Source of the DNA: Acidovorax delafieldii
GTDB lineage: Bacteria > Pseudomonadota > Gammaproteobacteria > Burkholderiales > Burkholderiaceae_C
NCBI RefSeq assembly: GCF_007993815.1
Contig: NZ_VJWE01000001.1
Location: 124,001 to 188,000 of the forward strand
Length of the DNA stretch: 64,000 bases
Direction: 5' to 3'
Part shown: piece after piece, positions 17,515 through 26,182 of the stretch
Layout: the number at the start of each line of letters is the position of its first letter
Numbering within the stretch: the first letter of the stretch is position 1
Made by a program: the position numbers and the translations under genes
Notes under the pieces: generated by a model
Databases searched by the model: none
What the model was told of the DNA's origin: nothing
What the model saw: the letters and a program-made list of their open reading frames with translations, nothing else

Positions 17515-18197
17515 CCTACGACACTGCCCCCATCGCCGCTGACTCGCCGGACCCCACTGTGGTCTATATCGTGGACGACGACGAAGGCGTGCGCCAATCG
17601 CTGGCCGCACTGCTGCTCGCACGCGGGTACACGGTGCGGGCCTTTGACGGCGGCGAGGCCTTTCTGGCGCAGGCTGCACTGGACCACCCCGGCTGCGTGC
17701 TGCTGGACCTGCGCATGGAAGGCTTGAGCGGGCTGCAGGTATTCCACGAACTCGGCCAGCGCCACAGCGCGCTCAAGACCGTGTTCCTATCGGCCCACGG
17801 TGAGCTGTCCTCCGCCGTGGCAGCCGTCAAACAAGGGGCGGTGGATTGGCTCGAAAAACCGTGCAACGAAGCCACCTTGCTGGCCGCTGTCGAAAAGGCC
17901 TCCACGCTGTCGCAAACGCAGGCACGGCAGACACAACGGCAGCACCAGCTGCGCGAGCGCTGGAACGCCCTGAGCCCACGCCAGCAAGAGGTGGCCCAAC
18001 TGCTGGGCACGGGCCTCAGCAGCAAGGAAGTGGCCCGTGCGCTGGCGCAGCGTGACCCGGAGCGCCCCATCGACCCGCGCACCGTGGACACGCACCGGTC
18101 CGCCATCTTCCTGAAGCTGGACATCCGCTCGTCGCACGAACTGGGCATGCTGGTGGAAGACCTGGGCGTGGCGCTCAGCGCGCCTCGCACGGCATGA
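17511..18197 (+). CDS. FixJ/LuxR-type response regulator with a loop insertion in the HTH
   Basis: 228-aa cognate regulator of the upstream kinase. The receiver has the acidic triad near residues 22-24, phospho-acceptor Asp66 (VLLDLRMEG) and Lys116 (LEKP). The C-terminal LuxR-type HTH begins at LSPRQQEVAQLLGTGLSSKEVA and ends with PRTVDTHRSAIFLKL. Between the two recognition-fold helices it has about ten residues (AQRDPERPID) where family members usually have three, so the turn is enlarged. It is expected to activate transport or catabolic genes for the ligand sensed by the kinase. Confidence 0.9.
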   Translation: MTYDTAPIAADSPDPTVVYIVDDDEGVRQSLAALLLARGYTVRAFDGGEAFLAQAALDHPGCVLLDLRMEGLSGLQVFHELGQRHSALKTVFLSAHGELSSAVAAVKQGAVDWLEKPCNEATLLAAVEKASTLSQTQARQTQRQHQLRERWNALSPRQQEVAQLLGTGLSSKEVARALAQRDPERPIDPRTVDTHRSAIFLKLDIRSSHELGMLVEDLGVALSAPRTA

Positions 18198-18260
18198 ACG
18201 TCCCCGCCTGACCATCACCCCCTCAGGGCTTCATAAGCTTTCTTACGATTTTTTTGCACA

Positions 18261-19253
18261 ATGGCGCCCATGAACCGCAGAAACCTCATCCTCCTCGCCA
18301 CCGCCGCTGCCACTGCAACGGCTTTTTCGTCCCCCGCCGTCTGGGCTCAGGATGCCGGCCAGCCCATCCGCCTGATCGTGCCGTATGCCCCGGGCGGCCC
18401 CATCGACGTCACGGCCCGCGCACTGGCCGAGCGCGTGCGCGAATCGCTGGGCACGGTCATCATCGACAACAAGGGCGGCGCGGGCGGCAACATCGGCGCC
18501 GACGCGATTGCCAAAGCTGCACCCGATGGCCTGACCATCGGCATCGCGGCCACCGCCACCCACGCAGTCAACCCCTGGCTGTATGCCCGCATGCCCTATG
18601 ACGCAGGCAAGGACTTTGCCGGCATCACGCAGATGGTGCGCGTGCCCAATGTGCTGGTCATGAACGCCGCCAAGGCCGAGCAGCTCAAGATCCACACCGT
18701 GACCGACCTCATCGCCTACGCCAAGGCCAACCCCGCCAAGCTCAACTACGGCAGTGGCGGCAACGGCAGCGCGGGCCACCTGGCGGGCGAGATGTTCAAG
18801 CAGCGCGCCGGCATCTACGCGCTGCACATCCCCTACCGGGGCGCCAACCCGGCCCAGCTGGCACTGCTGGCGGGCGAGGTGGACTTCAACATCGACAATC
18901 TGGCCGCCGCAGCGCCCAACATCCGCGCGGGCAAGCTCAAGGCGCTGGCCGTGACCTCGCTCGACGCCTCGGCCTCGCTGCCAGGCGTGCCACCGCTGTC
19001 CGCGACTTTCAAGGGTTTTTCCATCGACACCTGGTGGGGCCTGGTGGCGCCGGCCGCCACGCCCAAGCCCATCATCGACAAGCTGAACAAGGCTTTTGTG
19101 GCGGCACTGAACGCGCCCGAAACGAAGACCCGCTTTGCCGCATTGCTGGCGGAGCCCGTGGCCACCACGCCGCAGCAGTTCGACAGCTTCATGGCCAGCG
19201 AGCGTGCCAAGTACCAGCAAGTGGTGAAGGCGTCCGGGGCAAAAGTCGATTGA
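18261..19253 (+). CDS. Bug/TctC-family tripartite tricarboxylate transporter receptor
   Basis: 330-aa periplasmic binding protein with a Tat-like signal (NRRNLILLATAAATATAF...WAQ). The Bug-family text is clear: PIRLIVPYAPGGPIDVTARALAERVRE, IDNKGGAGGNIGADAIAKA, and YGSGGNGSAGHLAGEMFK. No TctA/TctB membrane genes are nearby, as is usual for the many orphan Bug receptors of Burkholderiales. An alternative start is the ATG at 18270; neither has an obvious Shine-Dalgarno. Directly after a kinase/regulator pair, it may serve as a sensor accessory or be the regulated target. Confidence 0.9.
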   Translation: MAPMNRRNLILLATAAATATAFSSPAVWAQDAGQPIRLIVPYAPGGPIDVTARALAERVRESLGTVIIDNKGGAGGNIGADAIAKAAPDGLTIGIAATATHAVNPWLYARMPYDAGKDFAGITQMVRVPNVLVMNAAKAEQLKIHTVTDLIAYAKANPAKLNYGSGGNGSAGHLAGEMFKQRAGIYALHIPYRGANPAQLALLAGEVDFNIDNLAAAAPNIRAGKLKALAVTSLDASASLPGVPPLSATFKGFSIDTWWGLVAPAATPKPIIDKLNKAFVAALNAPETKTRFAALLAEPVATTPQQFDSFMASERAKYQQVVKASGAKVD

Positions 19254-19275
19254 CTCTCTGAGACGCAATCCGCTC

Positions 19276-19345
19276 GGTGCTGCCGCCTGAGGCGGCACCT
19301 CTTCGATGCCGTCCACGCCTGCGCGGGCAGGCTTGCGGCTGCGGC
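19276..19345 (+). repeat. Two-hairpin intergenic repeat, copy A
   Basis: A hairpin TGCCGCC-TGA-GGCGGCA at 19281-19297 is followed 19 bp later by a second one, GCCTGC-GCGG-GCAGGC at 19317-19332. A similar pair occurs at 37738-37783 with shared connecting text (GTCCA-GCCTGC). It may double as a terminator for the Bug receptor gene. Confidence 0.45.
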
Positions 19346-19463
19346 CTCCCAGCCTCCGAGAGAGACGCCACCCGAGGCCCGGCGGAGCCGGTTCCACGGC
19401 GGCACTGGCGTTGGACCGCGTCCGTTTCATCTGTCGCCCGCAAAGCCAATGCAGACGGGAGTA

Positions 19464-19529
19464 TTTTTAAGCCTTTTCAGGCCCTGGCGCTTATCTACAA
19501 AGCGCAAAAAGCTCCCAATTTAGGAGCAA
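19464..19529 (+). repeat. Intergenic repeat copy 2 (diverged)
   Basis: A diverged member of the AGCTATCAA repeat family: TTTTTAAGCCTTTT, then GGCGCTTA...AAGCGC in place of the AGCGCTAGT pair, ending AGGAGC. It sits just before the 3' end of folK. Confidence 0.5.
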
Positions 19530-19530
19530 A

Positions 19531-20043
19531 TTATTCACCCGACAAAGTGCCCACCCAAGCCGGGCCTTCCAGCTGGTGGATGTCCTGAGACGCTACGGCC
19601 TGCAACGCCGACGCATCCACCCGCCCAGGCACCAGATCGGCCAGGGGGCGCAGCACGAACGCGCGCTCGGCCATGCGGGGGTGGGGCACGGTGAGTGTGG
19701 GGGTGTCGATCACCTGGTCGCCAAACCACAGAATGTCGAGGTCCAGCGTGCGCGGCGCGTTGCGGTAGGGGCGCTCGCGGCCGGCAGATAGCTCGATGGC
19801 TTGCAGGGCACCCAGCAGGGCGTCAGGTGCCAGGGTCGTTGTCAGCTCGGCCACGGCGTTGAGGTAGTCCGGGCCACCGGCATCGACCGGTGCGCTGCCA
19901 TAGAGCGGCGACACGCGCAGGACCCGCGTGCCGGGCAATTGACCCATGGCCGCCAAAGCCTTGCGCAAGGCGGCTTGCCGCTCTCCCAGATTGGCCCCCA
20001 GGCCCACATAGACCCGAGAGGGCCGCTCAGCCTGCTCCCCCAC
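19531..20043 (-). CDS. folK: 2-amino-4-hydroxy-6-hydroxymethyldihydropteridine pyrophosphokinase
   Basis: Folate-pathway HPPK that transfers pyrophosphate from ATP to 6-hydroxymethyl-dihydropterin, 170 aa. Family motifs are present: VYVGLGANLGERQAALR near the start, SPLYGSAPVD, FLNAV-like YLNAVAELTTTL, and the signature PRTLDLDILWFGD. The start is GTG at 20043, eleven bases after the pcnB stop; a longer in-frame reading to 20157 only adds pcnB antisense text. It is the last gene of the pcnB-folK unit. Confidence 0.93.
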   Translation of the reverse strand: MGEQAERPSRVYVGLGANLGERQAALRKALAAMGQLPGTRVLRVSPLYGSAPVDAGGPDYLNAVAELTTTLAPDALLGALQAIELSAGRERPYRNAPRTLDLDILWFGDQVIDTPTLTVPHPRMAERAFVLRPLADLVPGRVDASALQAVASQDIHQLEGPAWVGTLSGE

Positions 20044-20054
20044 GTCCGGCCAAC

Positions 20055-21644
20055 TCACTCGCCAGCGGCAGCAGGTGCTGCACCTTCGCCGCCACCACCA
20101 CCGGGCTTGCGGCGACGACGGCGGCGCTTCTTGGGCGCGCCGCTTTCGGTGGCCCATTCGGTCTCGCCCCCCGCATGGTCTGTGTCTTGAACGGTGCCAG
20201 GGGCACGTGGTGCTGCAGCAGGTGCACTGCGAGGCACACGCTTGACCACAGGCTGCGCTTTCTGGCGGGCCTTCTGCTCTTCCTTGGCCTGGTCCATCAG
20301 GTCGTCGCGGCGCTCATCGTCCGCCGCCTGGAAGTCTTGCCACCACTCGGCGAGGGCTTCCTCGACTTCGCCCACATCGGCGCGCAGGCGCATGAAGTCG
20401 AACCCGGCGCGAAAGCGCGGCTGCATGACCATGCCGAACGGCGTGTTGCCCACGCGCTTTTCAAAACGCGGCTGCATCACCCAGATCTCACGCATGTCGG
20501 CGGCCAGCTTGCCGCGGCCCGACACGTCGCCAATGCGTTTGTCGAACACCTCGTCGATGGCCTCTTGCAGCGCGGGCAGCGGGTGTTGGCGCTGGTTCAG
20601 GCGCTCCTGCCATCCATTGCGCACGTCTTCCCACAGCACGCAGGCCAGCAAGAAGCTGGGGGCCACGGGCTTGCCTTCGTTCACGCGGCGGTCGGTGTCC
20701 ACCAGGGCCGCTTTGACAAACGGTGTGTCGGCGCGCTCCACGGCCACGTCCAGCAGCGGGTAGATGCCCTTGGACATGCCCAGCTTGCGCAGCTGCTCGA
20801 TGGTGGCGATGGCGTGCCCGGTCTGCAGCAGCTTGAGCATTTCGTCAAACATGCGGCTTTGAGGCACCTCGGCCAGCAGGGCCTGCGACTGCACCAGCGG
20901 CGCGGCCGACTTGGCATCGATGCTGAAGCCCAGCGGGCTGAGCTTGGCCGCAAAACGCACGGCGCGGATGATGCGCACCGGGTCTTCGCGGTAGCGCGTG
21001 GCGGGGTCGCCAATCATGCGCAGCGTCTTCTTCTTCGCGTCCTGCAAACCCTTGTGGTAGTCGACCACGATCTGGCTGACCGGGTCGTAGTACATGGCGT
21101 TCACGGTGAAGTCGCGGCGCGTCGCGTCTTCGTCCTGCGGGCCCCAGACGTTGTCGCGCAGCACGCGGCCGCTGGCGTCCACGGCATGCTGCATGCCCGA
21201 CAGCTGCGCCTTGCTGGTCTTTTCGTTGCCAGCCACCTGACCCGCTGCGGCATTGTCGAGGTAGGCGCGGAAGGTGGAGACCTCGATCACCTCGTGCTCG
21301 CGGCCCCGGCCGTGCACCACATGCACGATGCGAAAGCGCTTGCCGATGATGAAGGCGCGGCGAAACAGGCCCTTGACCTGCTCGGGCGTGGCGTTGGTGG
21401 CCACGTCAAAGTCCTTGGGACGCAGGCCCAGCAACAGGTCGCGCACAGCGCCACCCACGATGTAGGCCTCGAAGCCGGCGTCTTTGAGCGTCTGCACCAC
21501 CTCGGCGGCGCGGCGGTCCACCAGCTCGGGGTTGATGCCGTGCACGCTGGCGGGCACCTCTTCGCGCTTGCCGAAATGGGGCTTGCCGCCGGAGGTCCCG
21601 GGCGTCGATTTGCCCAGCAGTTTGTCGATGAACTTCTTGATCAT
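20055..21644 (-). CDS. pcnB: Polynucleotide (poly-A) adenylyltransferase
   Basis: 529-aa class II nucleotidyltransferase that adds poly-A tails to RNA and promotes decay. It has YIVGGAVRDLLLG, the catalytic DFDVATNATP aspartates and RRDFTVNAMYYDP, followed by the RNA-binding neck and body. The C-terminus (about residues 430-529) is a long Lys/Arg/Ala-rich tail, longer than in E. coli. The ATG at 21644 gives MIKKFIDKLLGK, as in relatives. It lies in the conserved order hda, HAD phosphatase, pcnB, folK on one strand. Confidence 0.95.
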   Translation of the reverse strand: MIKKFIDKLLGKSTPGTSGGKPHFGKREEVPASVHGINPELVDRRAAEVVQTLKDAGFEAYIVGGAVRDLLLGLRPKDFDVATNATPEQVKGLFRRAFIIGKRFRIVHVVHGRGREHEVIEVSTFRAYLDNAAAGQVAGNEKTSKAQLSGMQHAVDASGRVLRDNVWGPQDEDATRRDFTVNAMYYDPVSQIVVDYHKGLQDAKKKTLRMIGDPATRYREDPVRIIRAVRFAAKLSPLGFSIDAKSAAPLVQSQALLAEVPQSRMFDEMLKLLQTGHAIATIEQLRKLGMSKGIYPLLDVAVERADTPFVKAALVDTDRRVNEGKPVAPSFLLACVLWEDVRNGWQERLNQRQHPLPALQEAIDEVFDKRIGDVSGRGKLAADMREIWVMQPRFEKRVGNTPFGMVMQPRFRAGFDFMRLRADVGEVEEALAEWWQDFQAADDERRDDLMDQAKEEQKARQKAQPVVKRVPRSAPAAAPRAPGTVQDTDHAGGETEWATESGAPKKRRRRRRKPGGGGGEGAAPAAAGE

Positions 21645-21681
21645 GGGTAGGGAGATATCAGGGGACTGCGAGCGCAGGGGG

Positions 21682-22395
21682 TCAGGAGGCCGTCTGGCTG
21701 GCAGGCTCGGCAAACAGGTCCAGTATGCGCCAGCCGCGCTCCTGGGCCAGGGCGCGCAGGCGCGGGTCGGGGTTGGTGGCGACCGGGTGGTTCACCTTCT
21801 CCAGCAGGGGCACGTCGTTCATGGAGTCGCTGTAGAAGGTGCTCTCCACGTCGGCCCAGCTGAGCTGCCGCTCGGCCAGCCATTGTTCCATGCGGCGCAC
21901 CTTGCCTTCGCGCATGGTCGGGATACCGTCAATCTCGCCGGTGTACCAGCCGCTGGCGTCGCGCACCAGCTGCACGGCCAGCAGCTGCGGCACCCCCAGC
22001 GCCTGGGCGATGGGGGTGGTCACGAACTCGTTGGTGGCAGTGACGATCACCACCTCGTCGCCCGCTGCCTGATGCTGGCGGATCAGGTCGAGCGCCTGGG
22101 GCTGGATGGCGGGGGTGATGACCTCGCGCATGAACTGCTGGTGCGCCGCCGCTGCGGCCTCGGGCCCGCGCAGGCGCACGGCCTCGGTCGCGAAACGCAC
22201 GTAGTCGTGTACATCGAGCGTTCCCGCCTGGTAGTGGGCATAGAACTCGTCGTTGCGGCGCGCGAACTCCACCGGGTCGTTCCAGCCGATGCGGATGGTG
22301 AACTCGCCCCACTCGTAGTCGGAGTCGAGCGGCAGCAGCGTGTGGTCCAGGTCAAACAGCGCCAAGCGAAGGCGGCTTCTTTGCATTTCAATCAT
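21682..22395 (-). CDS. HAD-superfamily phosphatase, SerB-like subclass IB
   Basis: 237-aa hydrolase with HAD motif I LALFDLDHTLLPLDSD (nucleophile and acid Asp in DLD), motif II VIVTATNEFV and motif III/IV FYSDSMNDVPLLEKV. The helical cap between residues 20 and 95 places it in subclass IB with phosphoserine phosphatases. Its position beside pcnB and hda is conserved in Burkholderiales, but its natural substrate is not evident. A second possible ATG is at 22386. Confidence 0.88.
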   Translation of the reverse strand: MIEMQRSRLRLALFDLDHTLLPLDSDYEWGEFTIRIGWNDPVEFARRNDEFYAHYQAGTLDVHDYVRFATEAVRLRGPEAAAAAHQQFMREVITPAIQPQALDLIRQHQAAGDEVVIVTATNEFVTTPIAQALGVPQLLAVQLVRDASGWYTGEIDGIPTMREGKVRRMEQWLAERQLSWADVESTFYSDSMNDVPLLEKVNHPVATNPDPRLRALAQERGWRILDLFAEPASQTAS

Positions 22396-22445
22396 TCAAT
22401 AAGTTGCGCTGCGCGAGCGGTTGCAAAAACTGTCGCCGCCCAAAC

Positions 22446-22554
22446 CCAGCGGCCGCCGCGCAAGGGCCGCCCCGCCGCGCTGGCGGCGTCCTCCTTCCCG
22501 CGGTGCGCAGCACAGCGAGAGAAGGGGGAAGCGGCGCAGCCGCTCAGGGGGTTG
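22446..22554. repeat. Long GC-rich intergenic repeat of Comamonadaceae type
   Basis: The segment between the HAD gene and hda holds GGCGGCGTCCTCCTTCCCGC, GAGAGAAGGGGGAAGCGGC and CGCTCAGGGGG. From memory, this block recurs between genes in Acidovorax-like genomes. It contains several short inverted repeats and no coding frame. Being downstream of hda, it may help end transcription. Confidence 0.5.
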
Positions 22555-22565
22555 TCCCTCATTTT

Positions 22566-23264
22566 TTATTCCGACTCGAGCATTGTCTTGAGCAGCGGAA
22601 TCGTGATGGCACGCTGGGTGCGCAAGGCAAAGGCGTCGAGCTGGTCCAGCAGCTGCATCAGGCTGCCCAGGTCGCGCGAAAAGCGGTTGAGCATGTAGTC
22701 CATGACTTCGTCGCCCAGGAACACGCCGCGCGCATCGGCCTCCTGGCGCAGCACGGCGCGGCGCTCGGCCTCGCCCAGCAGTTGCAGCTGGAACACATGG
22801 CCCCAGCCCAGACGGCTGCGCAGGTCGTCGCGCAGCGGCAGGTCGGCGGGGGGCAGATCGCCAGCCGCCAGCACCCAGCGCTGGCTACCGCTGGCGGGGC
22901 TGATGGCATTGACGAACCAGTTGAAGGCCGTGGCCTGCTGGGCGGTGCTGTACAGGTGCACGTCGTCCATGACCACGGCGGCCCAGCGTTCATCAAAATC
23001 GGGCGGCTCGCCCACCGAGGGGTCGAGCCAGCCCACGCTGGAGCCCTGCTCGCGCAGGGCCTGGCGCACGGCCTGGAGCAAATGGGTCTTGCCGCTGCCC
23101 GGCTCGCCCCAGAGGTAGGTGGGCACCGGGGAGCGGGTGGCTTCACTGCTGCCCGCCCCGGCGGCCAGGCGCAGGTGCTGCAGCGCGGCCTCGTTGGGCC
23201 CGGCAAAAAAACGGTCGAGGGTGGGCCCGGTGGCCAGGCCGATGTCCAGCGCCAGTTGCTTCAT
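22566..23264 (-). CDS. hda: DnaA regulatory inactivator Hda-like protein
   Basis: 232-aa DnaA-related AAA+ protein expected to bind the sliding clamp and stimulate hydrolysis of DnaA-bound ATP. The N-terminus MKQLALDIGL is the clamp-binding motif. Walker A is LWGEPGSGKTHLLQAV near residues 51-66, and Walker B is AVVMDDVHLY. A DnaA-type lid helix (RFSRDLGSLMQLLDQLDAFAL) lies at the C-terminus, and domain IV (DNA binding) is absent. In-frame ATGs at 23270 and 23285 also exist; 23264 puts the clamp motif at the very N-terminus. Confidence 0.9.
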   Translation of the reverse strand: MKQLALDIGLATGPTLDRFFAGPNEAALQHLRLAAGAGSSEATRSPVPTYLWGEPGSGKTHLLQAVRQALREQGSSVGWLDPSVGEPPDFDERWAAVVMDDVHLYSTAQQATAFNWFVNAISPASGSQRWVLAAGDLPPADLPLRDDLRSRLGWGHVFQLQLLGEAERRAVLRQEADARGVFLGDEVMDYMLNRFSRDLGSLMQLLDQLDAFALRTQRAITIPLLKTMLESE

Positions 23265-23532
23265 CGTCATGCGCGGCGCCCGCACAGTGCAGGCTGAACC
23301 GTGGCGGAAGGTGCGGAAGCGGCGGTCAGGAAGAGGGTCAGCAGCGGCATCACAAGTGGGTGGGAAGGCACCGGGCCGTCGATGACTGCGGCCAGGCGCG
23401 GCGACAAAGTGGCATACGGCGCGTGGTCACCGACCGGCTCCCTCGCAGGGGCTGGGCGACAATGGCCGCGATTTTAGTCTGCTGCCAGCCCCCTGGGCCG
23501 CCGCCCGGCACCACCGTACCCTGCCTTGCACC

Positions 23533-24750
23533 ATGACACCTCCCACCTCCCCTGCAAAGCGCCTGCCCGCCAGCATCTGGGCGCTGGGCTTCGTCAGCCT
23601 GCTGATGGACGTGTCGTCCGAGATGATCCACAGCCTGCTGCCGGTGTTCCTGGTCACCACGCTGGGCGTGAGCATGCTCACGGTGGGCCTCATTGAAGGG
23701 GCAGCCGAGGCCACGGCTTTGATGCTCAAGGTGTTTTCGGGGGTGTTGAGCGACTGGTGGGGGCGGCGCAAGCCGCTGGCGGTGCTGGGCTATGGGCTCG
23801 GTGCACTGTCCAAACCCCTGTTTGCCATCGCTCCCACCGTGGGCCTGGTGGTCACGGCGCGCCTGCTCGACCGGGTGGGCAAGGGCATACGCGGCGCGCC
23901 GCGCGACGCGCTGGTGGCCGACCTTGCACCGCCCGGCATGCGGGGCGCGGCATTCGGGCTGCGGCAGTCCCTGGACACCGTGGGCGCCTTTTTGGGCCCA
24001 CTGCTGGCCATGGGGCTGATGCTGCTGTGGGCCAATGACTTCCGCGCCGTGTTCTGGGTGGCCGTGATTCCGGCCGCCCTGTGCGTGGCACTGCTCCTGG
24101 TGGGCGTGCGCGAGCCCGAGCGCGCCGCCAGCGCCGTGCGCACCAACCCCATCCGCCGCGAGAACTTGCGCCGCCTGGGCGGCGCCTACTGGTGGGTGGT
24201 GGCGCTGGGCGCTGTGTTCACGCTGGCACGCTTCAGCGAGGCATTTTTGGTGCTGCGCGTGCAACAGGGTGGCCTGCCACTGGCCTGGACGCCCCTGGTG
24301 CTGGTGCTGATGAACGTGGTGTTTGCACTGGGCGCCTACCCGCTGGGCAAACTGGCAGACAGCACCCGCCACACCACGCTGCTGGCCTGGGGGCTGGTGG
24401 CGCTGATCGCTGCCGATGCGCTGCTGGCCCTCAGCGACCGGGGCGCCGCCGCCTGGCTGGGGATTGCGCTGTGGGGCCTGCACATGGCCATGACGCAGGG
24501 GCTGCTGGCCACCATGGTGGCCGACACCGCACCGGCCGACCTGCGGGGCACGGCGTTTGGCATGTTCAACCTGGTCAGCGGCGTGGCACTGCTGGTGGCC
24601 AGCGGGCTGGCAGGCCTGCTGTGGGACCAGCTGGGCGCCAGTGCCACGTTTGGTGCCGGAATCCTGTTTGCCACGCTGGCTCTGGCCGGTGTACTGGTGC
24701 AATCTGCCCGGCATGGCCGCACCCCAAAGCCCCCTGCCACACAGGGGTAA
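23533..24750 (+). CDS. Major facilitator superfamily transporter
   Basis: 405-aa membrane protein with twelve predicted helices. It shows the loop 2-3 motif DWWGRRKPLAVLGYG, and LDRVGKGIRGAPRDALVADLAPPGMRGAAFGLRQSLDTVGAF, a stretch typical of a broad MFS group found near metal or drug resistance loci. Substrate unknown. The stop codon TAA touches the first base of the 271-bp inverted-repeat element that follows, so the C-terminus may have been set by its insertion. Confidence 0.88.
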   Translation: MTPPTSPAKRLPASIWALGFVSLLMDVSSEMIHSLLPVFLVTTLGVSMLTVGLIEGAAEATALMLKVFSGVLSDWWGRRKPLAVLGYGLGALSKPLFAIAPTVGLVVTARLLDRVGKGIRGAPRDALVADLAPPGMRGAAFGLRQSLDTVGAFLGPLLAMGLMLLWANDFRAVFWVAVIPAALCVALLLVGVREPERAASAVRTNPIRRENLRRLGGAYWWVVALGAVFTLARFSEAFLVLRVQQGGLPLAWTPLVLVLMNVVFALGAYPLGKLADSTRHTTLLAWGLVALIAADALLALSDRGAAAWLGIALWGLHMAMTQGLLATMVADTAPADLRGTAFGMFNLVSGVALLVASGLAGLLWDQLGASATFGAGILFATLALAGVLVQSARHGRTPKPPATQG

Positions 24751-25020
24751 GAGCCTGTTCAAGGTCTTTTTGGAGTCGCACAAGTCCCTTGCCGGGATGG
24801 GATGCAAGGCGCGGTGTGCAGCCAATAGCCCATGCTATTGGCAAGCGCCGCAACGCCGCAGACCGCCCGGCAAGGCACTTGCCCGAAGGGTTGGAGTGAA
24901 ATCGGGCGATTGAACGCCCCGGCTGCTTGCATGGGCATGAGCCCATGCGGCGCATCCGACGCATCCACTCCTCCCGATTGCACTCCAATGCGATCACCAA
25001 AAAGACCTTGAACAGGCTCT
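24750..25020. mobile_element. MITE-like element with perfect 24-bp terminal inverted repeats
   Basis: A 271-bp non-coding element bounded by AGAGCCTGTTCAAGGTCTTT (24750 onward) and its exact reverse complement ending at 25020; the perfect repeat is 24 bp. Inside lie two perfect hairpins, GCCAATAGC-CCAT-GCTATTGGC (24821-24842) and GCATGGGC-ATGA-GCCCATGC (24929-24948). No open frame or transposase is visible and no target duplication is obvious. Structure and size fit a miniature inverted-repeat element or a large REP/BIME-like repeat. Confidence 0.75.
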
Positions 25021-25099
25021 GCGCCGGGGCGCCGAGGCGTGCCCCTTAAAATCCCCGGATTCCAGCCCGCCCGGCGGGCCTACCAGCACCACACCACCC

Positions 25100-26149
25100 A
25101 TGAGCTCTTCTGCCCCCTCCACCCCCATCTCCTACAAAGACGCCGGCGTTGACATCGACGCGGGCGACGCCCTGGTCGAGCGCATCAAGCCGCTGGCCAA
25201 GAAGACCATGCGCGAAGGCGTGCTGGCGGGCATCGGCGGCTTTGGCGCGCTGTTTGAAGTGCCCAAGCGCTACAAGGAGCCCGTGCTGGTCTCTGGCACC
25301 GATGGCGTGGGCACCAAGCTCAAGCTGGCGTTTGAATGGAACATGCACGACACCGTTGGCATCGACCTGGTGGCCATGAGCGTGAACGACGTGCTGGTGC
25401 AGGGCGCCGAGCCCCTGTTCTTCCTGGACTACTTTGCCTGCGGCAAGCTCGACGTGGACACGGCTGCGGCCGTGGTCGGCGGCATCGCCAAGGGCTGCGA
25501 ACTCTCCGGTTGTGCGCTGATCGGCGGCGAAACGGCCGAAATGCCCGGCATGTACCCGGCGGGCGAATACGACCTGGCCGGCTTTGCCGTGGGCGCGGTC
25601 GAAAAGTCCAAGATCCTGACCGGCAAGGACGTGGCCCCTGGCGACGTGGTGCTGGGCCTGGCCAGCCACGGCGTGCACTCCAATGGCTTCTCGCTGGTGC
25701 GCAAGTGCATTGACCGCGCTGAAAGCCAGGGCACCGTGCCCGCCACGCTGGACGGCAAGCCCTTCAAGCAGGCCATCATGGAGCCCACCCGCCTGTACGT
25801 GAAGAACGTGCTGGCCGCGCTGGCCGCTCACCCCATCAAGGCCCTGGCCCACATCACCGGCGGTGGTTTGCTGGAGAACATCCCCCGCGTGCTGCCCGAC
25901 GGCACCGCCGCGCACCTGAAGAAGGGCAGCTGGCCCCAGACCGAGCTGTTCGCCTGGCTGCAGAAGACGGCGGGCATCGACGACATCGAGATGAACCGCA
26001 CCTTCAACAACGGCATCGGCATGGTGGTGGTGGTGGATGCGGCCAACGCCGAAGCCACGGCCGCCACGCTGCGAGCTGCCGGTGAACAGGTCTACGCGAT
26101 TGGCACGATCGCAGCGCGTGGCGAAGGCGCCGCCGTGGTGGTGGCCTGA
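25100..26149 (+). CDS. purM: Phosphoribosylformylglycinamidine cyclo-ligase
   Basis: AIR synthetase, 349 aa, fifth step of purine synthesis: closes FGAM to aminoimidazole ribotide with ATP. Family text is unmistakable: [74 protein letters not shown] and [16 protein letters not shown]. The promoter must lie within or right behind the inverted-repeat element, which ends 80 bp upstream. Confidence 0.97.
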   Translation: MSSSAPSTPISYKDAGVDIDAGDALVERIKPLAKKTMREGVLAGIGGFGALFEVPKRYKEPVLVSGTDGVGTKLKLAFEWNMHDTVGIDLVAMSVNDVLVQGAEPLFFLDYFACGKLDVDTAAAVVGGIAKGCELSGCALIGGETAEMPGMYPAGEYDLAGFAVGAVEKSKILTGKDVAPGDVVLGLASHGVHSNGFSLVRKCIDRAESQGTVPATLDGKPFKQAIMEPTRLYVKNVLAALAAHPIKALAHITGGGLLENIPRVLPDGTAAHLKKGSWPQTELFAWLQKTAGIDDIEMNRTFNNGIGMVVVVDAANAEATAATLRAAGEQVYAIGTIAARGEGAAVVVA

Positions 26150-26182
26150 TACCCGGCCAGCAACACCGCCCCCTCACCGCGC

